NCBI GenBank assembly: GCA_018222965.1
Contig: JAAEZH010000014.1
Span: 1 to 64,000, forward strand
Length of the DNA: 64,000 nucleotides
Direction of reading: 5' to 3'
Origin: Bacteroidota bacterium
Lineage (GTDB): Bacteria > Bacteroidota > Bacteroidia > Chitinophagales > Saprospiraceae
The notes under the pieces are model-generated. The model saw only the letters and a program-made list of their open reading frames with translations. It was not told the DNA's origin and did no database searches. The position numbers and the translations under genes were made by a program. How positions within the stretch are numbered: position 1 is the first letter of the stretch; every line of letters starts with the position of its first letter. Positions 19,677-28,200 of this stretch are shown one piece after another.

Positions 19677-20462
19677 ATGGATAAAATGGATAAAAAAACA
19701 TTTTTGGAATCAGGATTGCTCGAGCAGTATGTTCTTCGCATTGCTACTCCCGAGGAGGAAGCCATTGTAGAAGAATTTGCCAGCAATCACCCGGATATTG
19801 CCGCTCAGGTTAAAGAGCTGCAAACCGCTCTTGAACTTTATGCCAAAGAGCAATCTGTACCACCGCCCAATAGTCTGAAAGGACAAATAATGTCCGAAAT
19901 AACCAAATTCAATCAAAAATCAACTTCCGGTTCGAGAGGCTTTAATTTTTCGCATGGCATCTTATTGGCTATTTGCCTGGGCCTCGGATTGGCCGCCTTT
20001 GTGGCTTTTCGGTCCCAAAAGATGCTAAAAAATGAAAATGCAAACTTACATGCAGCTTATAATCTGCTCGAAGAAAACTGCCTGGAACAACAAGATCAAG
20101 CCAAAGCAATAGCTGCCCAACTGGAAATGCTCCGGGCTCCCGAAACCCGGCATATTGACCTTTCCGGTACTCCAAATGCCCCTGAAGCACAAGTCCGGGT
20201 ATATTGGAATCAAGCCAGTGAAAAAGGCATGCTCCAGGTACAAAACCTGCCCATTCCGCCGAAAGGCAAAACCTACCAAATTTGGGCCGATGTAGAAGGA
20301 GAAATGATCGATGCCGGCATATTTGATGGTACCAATTCCGAATTGCAACCAATCGCCTTTATCTCAAATGCCGAATCTTTAAATATCACCCTGGAGCCGG
20401 AAGGAGGCTCCAAACATCCCACTGTAGCACTGCTGCAAGCCAACGGACTGGTCGGCAGCTAA
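19677..20462 (+). CDS. Membrane anti-sigma factor (RskA-type C-terminal domain)
   Basis: The protein has 261 aa from the ATG at 19677. An in-frame ATG at 19584 lies inside the sigma gene and is less likely. The N-terminus (LEQYVLRIATPEEEAIVEEF) is the helical sigma-binding region typical of Bacteroidota anti-sigma factors. One transmembrane helix lies around residues 92-110 (ILLAICLGLGLAAFVAF), followed by a coiled coil. A periplasmic RskA-like domain follows, with VYWNQASEKGMLQVQNLP and the KTYQIWADVEG signature. Adjacency to the ECF sigma factor supports sequestration of that sigma at the membrane until an envelope or redox signal arrives. Confidence 0.9.
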   Translation: MDKMDKKTFLESGLLEQYVLRIATPEEEAIVEEFASNHPDIAAQVKELQTALELYAKEQSVPPPNSLKGQIMSEITKFNQKSTSGSRGFNFSHGILLAICLGLGLAAFVAFRSQKMLKNENANLHAAYNLLEENCLEQQDQAKAIAAQLEMLRAPETRHIDLSGTPNAPEAQVRVYWNQASEKGMLQVQNLPIPPKGKTYQIWADVEGEMIDAGIFDGTNSELQPIAFISNAESLNITLEPEGGSKHPTVALLQANGLVGS

Positions 20463-20525
20463 ACAAACAACTCTTTTATTAGAAGGCCGTCTATTTTAAA
20501 ATTCAGAATAACAAGGTCTTTTCTT

Positions 20526-20533
20526 TATTTTTG
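20526..20533 (+). promoter_or_regulatory. Possible -7 element (TATTTTTG) of the GH13 gene
   Basis: TATTTTTG fits the Bacteroidota TAnnTTTG -7 consensus and would give a leader of about 60 nt. No TTG is present at the proper -33 distance, so this is a weak call. Confidence 0.25.
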
Positions 20534-20598
20534 AGCGAATCAAATTGTGCTGGTCGCCCTGACCAACGAATTTCCCAGCACTATACAAATCTATCCGT

Positions 20599-23427
20599 AT
20601 GAAATCACTGCTACAAGTGGCTGGTATACTCCTTGGTATGCTGTTGCCTTTTATCATCCATGCTCAGGTGGTTTACACCGACCCGGCATTTCCAAAAGCC
20701 GGAGAACCCGTGACCATCTACTTCAATGCATCAGAAGGCACAGGCGGCCTCGCTGATTGTAATTGCGATGTTTATATTCACACCGGTGTACTTACCAGCG
20801 AAAGCACCTCTCCCTCTGACTGGAAATATGTATTCACTCAGTGGGGCGAAACCAACCCCGACTGGCAATTGCAACCGGTTTCTGGTCAGGACAACCTCTA
20901 TTCCTACGAAATTACTCCGAGTATAGCAGATTATTACCAGGTGCCCGGAGGTGAAGAAGTGCTGGAGATGGCATTCGTATTCAGAAATGGAGATGGAACC
21001 CTCGAAGGCAAAGCCGATGGAGGCGGTGATATCTATTATCCCGTTTTCCCCGAAGATTTAGCACTTACGGCTTTATTTGTCAAACCAGACAGACTCTCCT
21101 TAGTGACCAATCTGGGATCTACTCTTTCCATTCGCGCGGCTGCTTCAGAAGACAGTGACCTTAGCTTGTTTGATAACGGCAACCTTCTGGCCAGTAGCAC
21201 AAACACCCAATTGCTTGAATTCGATATCGATGTGGTGGAAGCAGGGACTCACCTGGTTGAAATCCTCGCCTTCAATGGTACCGAAATGAGTGCCGATACG
21301 TTCCAGTATGTCGTCCCGGTAAACATACCTCCGGCCGATTTCCCGGCAGGCATTGACTACGGGATCACCATTGTTGGTGATACGTCCATGTTCCTGGCGC
21401 TCCATGCCCCCAACAAAGAAAATGTATTTGTGCTGGGCAGTTTTAATGAGTACCAGCTCGATACAGAATATCAAATGACTCAAACCACGGATGGAAGCAG
21501 CTGGTGGATTGAGGTGCCTGCTCCCCAGGCCGGTGATTACGCCACCTTCCAGTATCTGGTCGATGGCGAAATCCTCATCGCTGATCCATATAGCACCCTG
21601 GTGCTCGACCCCTCCAATGATCCTTTCATCCCGGAAGAAACCTACCCGGATCTGCCGGATTATCCGGATGGCAAAACTACAGGCAGGGTTACACTCGTAC
21701 AACCGGGCGCAGGCGATTACGACTGGCAGGTCAATGACTTTGACCGACCGGATCAATACCATCTGACCGTTTACGAATTGCTCTTGCGCGATTTTATTGA
21801 TCGGCACGATTATACAACTCTCATCGACACCCTGGATTATCTCGAAAACCTGGGCGTGAATGCCATCGAATTAATGCCAATCAATGAGTTTGAAGGCAAT
21901 ATCAGCTGGGGATACAATCCCTCGTTCCACATGGCACTCGACAAATATTACGGCCCGATTCCGGAAATGAAACGCTTTGTAGACGAATGCCACTCCAGAG
22001 GTATCGCAGTAATTGTCGACGTTGTTTACAATCACGCCTTTAGCCAAAATCCCCTGGTGCAGCTTTATTACGACGGCAAACCAACAAACGACAACCCCTG
22101 GCTCAACCGGGATGCCACCCACCCCTTCAACGTAGGCTTCGACTTCAACCACGAAAAGGAGGCGACAAAAGACTACTTCAAAAAGATCATGGAATACTGG
22201 ATTACAGAGTTCCGCCTGGATGGTTTCCGCTTCGATCTTTCAAAAGGATTTACGCAGGTAAACAATCCGGATGATGTGGGTGCATGGGGTGCCTATGATG
22301 CCAGCCGGATTGCCATACTGGAAGACTATGCCAACTTCATATGGTCTGTAGATCCCGACTTTTACGTCATCCTGGAACACTTCGCAGATACCAATGAGGA
22401 AAAAGAACTGGCTGCCTCCGGTATGATGCTGTGGGGTAATATGCATGGCGCCTTTACCAATACCGCAAAAGCTGTCCCCTCCAGCCTTACCGGCTTAAAC
22501 TACCAGATTCGGGGATTTGACAATCCCAGCCTGCTGCATTATATGGAAAGCCACGATGAAGAACGCATTATGTATTCCGCACTCAATGAAGGCAATCAAA
22601 CCAACCAGTGGCATGATATAAGAGAATTAGAAACTGCCTTGCGGCGAATTGAACTCAACTCCGCCTTTTTCTATCCGGTACCCGGACCAAAAATGCTCTG
22701 GCAGTTTGGCGAACAAGGCTACGACATCAACATTGACTTCAACGGCCGTACGGGACCAAAACCCATCTTATGGGAATACCTGGACGAAGCATCCCGTCGC
22801 CGGCTGTATGATGTGACCAGCTCGCTGATAAACCTTCGCCACGATTACGATATCTTCCAAACCGAAGATTTTGAAACCTACACCAGCAATGGAAACGATT
22901 TCAAAAAGGTGAAATCCATACACCTAAACAGCGACACCCTGAATGTGACTGTACTCGGAAACTTCCATTATTTCGATTACACCATGGATCCCCGCTTCCA
23001 GCATACGGGGACCTGGTATGAGTACTTCTCCGGAGACAGCCTGGAAGTTACCGATGTAAATGAGATGCTGCCGGTTACTCCCGGTGAATACCGTCTCTAC
23101 ACCGATGTAAAACTACCAGAACCTCCAATGGGATACATCATTACCACCGATGTATTTGATGCTCCGCTTACAGATCTGGAATGGAGTATTTACCCAAACC
23201 CGGCCGCCGAGCAGCTATTTATTGACTACCAGCTGGACCGCTCAGCTGATGTTCGGATAGAGCTTTTTGATCAACAAGGACGTCAGATTCAGGTTTGGGA
23301 CGAAGGGCAAAAAACCGCCGGTAAATACCACTGGCAGGAAAAGGCTCCGACCGTCAACGGAACTTACTGGATCGCTATCCTGATAGACGGGCAGGTAAGC
23401 CTAAAACAAATTCAGGTTATACGATAA
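20599..23427 (+). CDS. Secreted GH13 alpha-amylase-family protein with T9SS sorting domain
   Basis: The protein has 942 aa. A signal peptide (1-22, ending IIHAQ) is followed by beta-rich N-terminal modules, including a CBM48/E-set-like segment near residues 260-350 (NVFVLGSFNEYQ). The GH13 barrel starts near 390. The conserved regions are DVVYNH (from Asp474), GFRFDLSKG with nucleophile Asp546, VILEHFAD with acid/base Glu593, and MESHDEER with Asp653, so the catalytic triad is complete. A C-terminal T9SS type A domain (WSIYPNPAAEQLFIDY to the end) directs export and surface attachment. It probably hydrolyses or rearranges alpha-glucans outside the cell; the exact specificity cannot be read from sequence. 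It stands alone, closed by a strong terminator. Confidence 0.92.
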   Translation: MKSLLQVAGILLGMLLPFIIHAQVVYTDPAFPKAGEPVTIYFNASEGTGGLADCNCDVYIHTGVLTSESTSPSDWKYVFTQWGETNPDWQLQPVSGQDNLYSYEITPSIADYYQVPGGEEVLEMAFVFRNGDGTLEGKADGGGDIYYPVFPEDLALTALFVKPDRLSLVTNLGSTLSIRAAASEDSDLSLFDNGNLLASSTNTQLLEFDIDVVEAGTHLVEILAFNGTEMSADTFQYVVPVNIPPADFPAGIDYGITIVGDTSMFLALHAPNKENVFVLGSFNEYQLDTEYQMTQTTDGSSWWIEVPAPQAGDYATFQYLVDGEILIADPYSTLVLDPSNDPFIPEETYPDLPDYPDGKTTGRVTLVQPGAGDYDWQVNDFDRPDQYHLTVYELLLRDFIDRHDYTTLIDTLDYLENLGVNAIELMPINEFEGNISWGYNPSFHMALDKYYGPIPEMKRFVDECHSRGIAVIVDVVYNHAFSQNPLVQLYYDGKPTNDNPWLNRDATHPFNVGFDFNHEKEATKDYFKKIMEYWITEFRLDGFRFDLSKGFTQVNNPDDVGAWGAYDASRIAILEDYANFIWSVDPDFYVILEHFADTNEEKELAASGMMLWGNMHGAFTNTAKAVPSSLTGLNYQIRGFDNPSLLHYMESHDEERIMYSALNEGNQTNQWHDIRELETALRRIELNSAFFYPVPGPKMLWQFGEQGYDINIDFNGRTGPKPILWEYLDEASRRRLYDVTSSLINLRHDYDIFQTEDFETYTSNGNDFKKVKSIHLNSDTLNVTVLGNFHYFDYTMDPRFQHTGTWYEYFSGDSLEVTDVNEMLPVTPGEYRLYTDVKLPEPPMGYIITTDVFDAPLTDLEWSIYPNPAAEQLFIDYQLDRSADVRIELFDQQGRQIQVWDEGQKTAGKYHWQEKAPTVNGTYWIAILIDGQVSLKQIQVIR

Positions 23428-23433
23428 ATGAGC

Positions 23434-23465
23434 AAAATGCCGTTCGAGTTTTCGAGCGGCATTTT
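23434..23465 (+). terminator. Strong intrinsic terminator after the GH13 gene
   Basis: A 14-bp stem (AAAATGCCGTTCGA / TCGAGCGGCATTTT, one wobble pair) with a 4-nt loop is followed by TTATT. It starts 7 bp after the stop codon and could work in both directions. Confidence 0.92.
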
Positions 23466-23494
23466 TTATTACATTTATACGCAAAACCACCCTT

Positions 23495-24520
23495 ATGACA
23501 AGAGTTGCTTATTTCATACTTCTGGTTCTTTTTCTGGTTGCTTGCGGTCCTAAACCCCAACAGACAACCGACGTAGCTGCACCGGTAGATTATTCCAAAG
23601 GCTATGCCCTTCTGGACAGCGCGCAATCGGCTCAGGCACTTACGATTGATACAACAGATGGATTTTTCCGGCTCGTCAATGAGGTGGAAATGGAAATACA
23701 GATGAAGGAAAACTTTTCGACCTCAACCGATAGAGAAGAAATGCTTTCCGCTTACCGCGAATTTTTAAAAACGGAAGCCAGCAACTTTACGGAAGAAGAA
23801 AAACTTAAGGTGAGTGCGGTTATGGAACTCGCCAAAAAACAATGTGATGCCCTCAATCCCGCAATATTCCCGCAAGGCGTAGCCCTGGTAAAAGTAAAAA
23901 CCGGCCACTACGGCCCTTCCGTTTATTACACCCGGGAAAATTGCATCATGATTCCGGAAGATGTGCTCCGCAACTTCAATCCGGACGGTTTCCTCAGCGT
24001 CATGCTCCATGAGATCTTCCACGTTTACTCCCGCTTCAATCCGGAAAAACGAGAAGCCCTTTATCGTTTGATCGGATATCGCCCCCTGGAAAAAGTAGAG
24101 ATCTCCTCCGAATGGGACGATTTGCTGCTTTTTAATCCGGATGGTGTTTCCTATCACTGGGGAATCGATCTAAACATGGACGGAGAAACGGTTACAGCCG
24201 TTCCTTTGATTTCAGCTAATGAAACGGAGTACAAATCCTCAAAAAGGGTATTCTTTGCCTACCTCAATTTTTTCTTGCACGAAGCAAAACAACAAGAAGA
24301 CGGTACCTGGCTGGTAGGCAATCCCCTCGGGCCCCAATCCATAGCGGCGCTTTTTGAGCAGATTACCAAAAACACGGAATACATCATTCATCCGGATGAA
24401 GTAATGGCAGATAATTTCATGTATCTGACCTATCCTTTTGAAGAGGGGCAGGCACCCGAATTCGACGAAGCGGGAAATGCTTTGCTCGATAAAGTTGAAA
24501 TGATACTACGCGCAAAATGA
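23495..24520 (+). CDS. Lipoprotein with HExxH zinc-metallopeptidase-like motif
   Basis: The protein has 341 aa. The lipoprotein signal ends in the lipobox LVAC, with Cys17 as the acylated residue. The central region has HEIFH (His172-Glu173...His176) in a helix, LHEIFHVYSRFNPEKRE. A later DEVMADNF motif near Glu302 could supply a third zinc ligand, as in gluzincin-type peptidases. I do not recognise a named family. The stop codon overlaps the start of pbpC (ATGA), so the three genes 23495-27599 are probably one operon, with this lipoprotein acting at the cell envelope. Peptidase activity is inferred from the motif only. Confidence 0.8.
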   Translation: MTRVAYFILLVLFLVACGPKPQQTTDVAAPVDYSKGYALLDSAQSAQALTIDTTDGFFRLVNEVEMEIQMKENFSTSTDREEMLSAYREFLKTEASNFTEEEKLKVSAVMELAKKQCDALNPAIFPQGVALVKVKTGHYGPSVYYTRENCIMIPEDVLRNFNPDGFLSVMLHEIFHVYSRFNPEKREALYRLIGYRPLEKVEISSEWDDLLLFNPDGVSYHWGIDLNMDGETVTAVPLISANETEYKSSKRVFFAYLNFFLHEAKQQEDGTWLVGNPLGPQSIAALFEQITKNTEYIIHPDEVMADNFMYLTYPFEEGQAPEFDEAGNALLDKVEMILRAK

Positions 24521-26883
24521 TCCAAAGCTGGTCCCGGCGAAAGAAAATAGCCACTACCCTCTTTCTGGCTGTACTATTAGGCTATATCTTTTGCCTGCCA
24601 CGAAGCCTGTTTGACAGTCCCCGCTCCTTTATCCTCGAATCGGCAGATGGTCAATTGCTTGGAGCTCGTATTGCCACAGACGGACAATGGCGGTTTCCGG
24701 AAATTGATAGTGTACCCGATAAGTTTGCTACCGCTCTGATTGCCTTTGAGGATAAGCGGTTCTATAAACATCGGGGCGTCGATTTACGGGCGCTTGCCCG
24801 GGCTATGCGGCAAAACATTCGCGCAAAGCGAGTGGTAAGCGGTGGTTCGACTTTAAGCATGCAGCTCATGCGGTTATCCCGCAAGAATCCGCCCCGAAAT
24901 CTTTGGCAAAAAGCGATAGAATCCATTCTGGCTACCCGACTTGAATGGTCCTACTCCAAAGATGAGATTCTTGCCCTCTATGCTTCGCATGCGCCTTTCG
25001 GCGGAAATGTAGTCGGACTGGAGGCTGCCTCCTGGAGATATTACGGAAAATCGCCTGCCCTGCTCAGTTGGGCAGAAGCTACTACCCTGGCGGTACTGCC
25101 CAATAGTCCGGGGCTTATCCATCCGGGCAGAAACAGACAGGCCCTGCTCGAAAAAAGGAATCGTCTCCTGGACAAACTCCTCGAAGCCGGGAAAATAGCT
25201 GCTTTAGACAATCAACTGGCTAAAGAAGAACCCCTTCCGCAAGCGCCCCTCCCCCTTCCTGCCCTGGCGCCTCATTTGCTGGAGCGTGCCCGCATTGAAT
25301 ATGGAAGCCGGCGAAGCCGAATGCGGTCTACCCTGGACCTAAGCCTTCAGCGAAAGCTAAACACCCTGGCTGCACATCAATTGCCTGTTATAAGAAATAA
25401 TGACGTTAATAACCTGGCCATTCTTGTTCTCCACATTCCCAGCCGACAGGTCCTTGCCTATGTGGGCAATGCCCCCGGCACCGGCGCGGCTAACCACGAA
25501 TCGGTCGATATCATAAAAGCTCCAAGAAGCACCGGAAGTGTACTAAAGCCCTTGCTGTTTGCACGCATGCTGGAAGAGGGGAATATCATATCCAACAGCC
25601 TGATACCCGATATTCCAACTTATATAAATGGATACAAACCGGAAAATTACAATTTGCAATATTCCGGAGCCATTCAGGCATCCCGTGCCCTGACCCGGTC
25701 TCTAAATGTTCCTTTCGTACGGATGTTGCAGGATTACGGTCTGGAGAAATTTCACTTCGACCTGAATAAGATGGGCCTGAACCGATTAAACCCGAATCCG
25801 GACCACTATGGTCTCACCCTCATTTTAGGAGGCGCAGAAGCCAGCTTATGGGAAATGTGCAGTATTTATGCCGGTATGGCAGACATCCTCAGTGAATATT
25901 ATCCCCTGGAAGGAAAATACGATCAAAACTGCTTTCGAAAAGCCACGTACGACAGCAACCAAGCCATTCCGGAACAAAAGCTGAGAGATCAGGCATTCCT
26001 GTTGGGAGCCGGCAGCATTTGGCGCACCTTTGAAGCCATGCAGGAATTGGAGCGTCCCGACAGCGAAGGCGGCTGGCGCAGCTTTTCCAGCAGCCGGCAA
26101 ATTGCCTGGAAAACAGGTACCAGTTTCGGCTATCGGGATGCCTGGGCAATAGGCCTCAATCCGGAGTATGTCGTGGGCGTCTGGGTAGGCAATGCAGACG
26201 GGGAGGGCCGTCCCGGACTGGTCGGAGTAAAAGCGGCTGCTCCTATTCTATTCCAGGCATTTGACCTGCTGCCTGCATCGACCTGGTTTGAGGAACCCTA
26301 CGATGCCTTGCCACCCTATACCTTTTGTGCCAAAAGCGGTTTTCGGGCCGGGCCCTGGTGCCCGACGGATACGCTCCATATGCCTCGGGGGGCCAGTAAA
26401 GTAGAATCCTGTAAGTGGCATATTCCTGTACAACTGGACCAACATTCGCGAAAGCGGGTAAATGCAGCTTGCAGCAAAATAAACGAACGCATCGACAGTA
26501 CCTGGTTTGTACTCCCCCCCGTCATAGAACATTATTACACCGATTATCACCCGGAATACGATCCGCTTCCGGCCTGGAAAGCCGGTTGCAGCGATCCGGA
26601 GGAAAAAGCACCGATCCAATTGATTTATCCGGTTCCCAATGCACAAATTTACGTGCCGGTCAATCTTGACGGAAGCCGGAGCGCAACAGTATTTAAGGCT
26701 GCTCACAGAAAGCCAGACACCGAAATATTCTGGCATTTGGATGATGTGTATCTTGGCTCTACCAAAACATTTCACGAGATAGAACTCGATCCGGAGGCAG
26801 GCAGGCACACCCTGACTCTGGTAGATGAAAAAGGATTTCAAATTCGGGAAATCTTTGAGATCGTACCAAAAAGAAATAAATGA
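24517..26883 (+). CDS. pbpC: Penicillin-binding protein 1C (glycosyltransferase/transpeptidase)
   Basis: The protein has 788 aa, usual for PBP1C. One N-terminal transmembrane helix (about 10-28) precedes a GT51 glycosyltransferase domain with the motifs FEDKRFYKHRGVD (catalytic Glu78) and GGSTLSMQLMR. The transpeptidase domain has SVLK (Ser341, Lys344), SLN in TRSLNVPFV, and KTGTS (Lys532). The BiPBP_C domain typical of PBP1C is at the end. It polymerises and may cross-link peptidoglycan in the periplasm. It overlaps both neighbours by 4 bp (ATGA), pointing to translational coupling. An alpha-2-macroglobulin gene, a frequent partner of pbpC, is absent here; the partner slot is taken by the HExxH lipoprotein. 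Confidence 0.94.
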   Translation: MIQSWSRRKKIATTLFLAVLLGYIFCLPRSLFDSPRSFILESADGQLLGARIATDGQWRFPEIDSVPDKFATALIAFEDKRFYKHRGVDLRALARAMRQNIRAKRVVSGGSTLSMQLMRLSRKNPPRNLWQKAIESILATRLEWSYSKDEILALYASHAPFGGNVVGLEAASWRYYGKSPALLSWAEATTLAVLPNSPGLIHPGRNRQALLEKRNRLLDKLLEAGKIAALDNQLAKEEPLPQAPLPLPALAPHLLERARIEYGSRRSRMRSTLDLSLQRKLNTLAAHQLPVIRNNDVNNLAILVLHIPSRQVLAYVGNAPGTGAANHESVDIIKAPRSTGSVLKPLLFARMLEEGNIISNSLIPDIPTYINGYKPENYNLQYSGAIQASRALTRSLNVPFVRMLQDYGLEKFHFDLNKMGLNRLNPNPDHYGLTLILGGAEASLWEMCSIYAGMADILSEYYPLEGKYDQNCFRKATYDSNQAIPEQKLRDQAFLLGAGSIWRTFEAMQELERPDSEGGWRSFSSSRQIAWKTGTSFGYRDAWAIGLNPEYVVGVWVGNADGEGRPGLVGVKAAAPILFQAFDLLPASTWFEEPYDALPPYTFCAKSGFRAGPWCPTDTLHMPRGASKVESCKWHIPVQLDQHSRKRVNAACSKINERIDSTWFVLPPVIEHYYTDYHPEYDPLPAWKAGCSDPEEKAPIQLIYPVPNAQIYVPVNLDGSRSATVFKAAHRKPDTEIFWHLDDVYLGSTKTFHEIELDPEAGRHTLTLVDEKGFQIREIFEIVPKRNK

Positions 26884-27599
26884 TTAAACGCATTCACTGG
26901 TTTTACCACCTTCTTTCCCTTTTACTTACGGGCTTTGCCCTCCTGTTCTTTGGAGTATTTATTCTGGATTTGTATCCGGAATGGGGTATTAACCGGAATC
27001 CTTCTCTGGCTGCCAACAAAGCATTGCTGATTAATATGGCTCTATTACTGCTTTTTGGTTTGCAGCATTCTGTTATGGCCAGAACTTCTTTTAAAAGCCG
27101 GCTTAAGAAATGGATCCCGGCAAATCTGGAAAGGACAAGTTTTAATTTTATATCTGCCCTTGCATTGATCATCCTGCTGTATTTCTGGCAGGGCATAGAT
27201 GGTCAGGTCTGGTATTTTGGCGGTCCTGCCAGTCGGGCAATCATGTACTTCTTCTTTGGACTGGGCCTTTTTTTTACGGCCATGGGAATATGGTCCATCA
27301 AAGGAGCTGACCTGCTCGGACACATACAGTTTAAGCATGGCGAGCATCAGAATGAGGTTCCTTTTCAGGCTCCCTTTATCTATCGCGTTGTGAGACACCC
27401 CATCTATTTCGGGACCTTAACAATTCTCTGGGCGCACCCTGTTTTAACCTTCAGTCGATTCCTGTTTGCGCTGGGCCTGACAGCGTATATGCTCATCGGT
27501 ATTTATTACGAAGAAAAAGATCTCTTGCGGCGATATGGGAAGGCCTACAGGTTTTATCAAAGCAGAGTGCCTATGCTGATACCGGGGATACAAATATGA
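26880..27599 (+). CDS. Integral-membrane methyltransferase of the ICMT/MddA-NnrU type
   Basis: The protein has 239 aa with about five or six transmembrane helices. QHSVMAR after the second helix is typical of MddA/NnrU proteins. The C-terminal half has the isoprenylcysteine methyltransferase-like core RVVRHPIYFGTL and YYEEKDLLRRYGKAYRFY. Members such as MddA methylate methanethiol to dimethyl sulfide; that activity is a family-based guess here. The gene overlaps the end of pbpC by 4 bp and is the last gene of the operon. Confidence 0.8.
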   Translation: MIKRIHWFYHLLSLLLTGFALLFFGVFILDLYPEWGINRNPSLAANKALLINMALLLLFGLQHSVMARTSFKSRLKKWIPANLERTSFNFISALALIILLYFWQGIDGQVWYFGGPASRAIMYFFFGLGLFFTAMGIWSIKGADLLGHIQFKHGEHQNEVPFQAPFIYRVVRHPIYFGTLTILWAHPVLTFSRFLFALGLTAYMLIGIYYEEKDLLRRYGKAYRFYQSRVPMLIPGIQI

Positions 27600-27691
27600 A
27601 TATTAAGAAGTTTTTAGTTGAAAAGATTCAATTAAGGCACCTCACCCCGATGCTGGATTAAATGCCAAAAGCTGTAAAAGGAAATAAAAAA

Positions 27692-27724
27692 CTCCTACAT
27701 CAACAGGAGGCAAGGATGTAGGAG
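27692..27724 (-). terminator. Intrinsic terminator (first of a duplicated pair)
   Basis: A 10-bp stem (CTCCTACATC / GATGTAGGAG) is followed on the minus strand by TTTTTTATTTCC. The 17-mer ACATACTATGAGAAAAC at 27732-27748 (plus-strand reading) stands before it and recurs at 28083-28099 next to a second terminator. This may be a back-up terminator for the histidine kinase transcript or the end of a small RNA. Confidence 0.7.
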
Positions 27725-27872
27725 CCACTAAACATACTATGAGAAAACTACACACTGCAAAATCTAATTCCGGAAAAGTCTAAGGAAAAGGATGAGGAGA
27801 CCTTAGTCTGAAAATCAATCGCAATTAAAAAGTATAATGTCCGGGCGTTTTGTAGTGTGTATTCTCACAAAG

Positions 27873-28030
27873 AAGTTGTTTAAAAATAGCTCACTGGCTC
27901 CTGAAAAAGCCTTTTCATCCCACTTTTTACTTTTTTTTCGCCCCGTAGCGCTGCTATGCGGCTCTAAAAAAGCCTCAACTGGAATGAAAATTCAATTCTC
28001 AGAATCTCAGCAGCCATTATTAAACAACTT
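27873..28030 (+). mobile_element. 158-bp MITE, copy 1
   Basis: The element is bounded by terminal inverted repeats AAGTTGTTTAA / TTAAACAACTT and flanked by a perfect 5-bp target duplication CAAAG (27868-27872 and 28031-28035). A second copy with only two differences lies inverted at 43836-43993. It carries an internal imperfect palindrome around CCGTAGCGCTGCTATGCGG. No transposase is encoded, so it must be mobilised in trans. Open frames inside it are not genes. Confidence 0.88.
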
Positions 28031-28043
28031 CAAAGAAAAAATC

Positions 28044-28076
28044 CCTGCGTCCATAAATTGGGAACACAGACGCAGG
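28044..28076 (-). terminator. Intrinsic terminator of the histidine kinase gene
   Basis: An 8-bp stem (CCTGCGTC / GACGCAGG) is followed on the minus strand by GATTTTTTCTTTG. It lies about 125 bp past the stop codon of the kinase gene. The MITE has inserted immediately beyond its T-run. Confidence 0.75.
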
Positions 28077-28200
28077 CATTTTACATACTATGAGAAAACA
28101 TTTGAAAGATAAGGGATTCTGCAGCCTCTAAGGTGGGTGCTTTACGAACAGGGTTTCAGCGATTTATCTACGGTGGCGCTTACTTAGGAAACGGTTAAAC

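Noticed and set aside
27837-28112. 91-codon frame similar to a 77-codon frame at 43832-44065, looking like a conserved small protein pair
   Set aside because: The similarity is entirely the MITE sequence; the frames start or end in unrelated flanking DNA, and the element has clear terminal repeats and target duplications.
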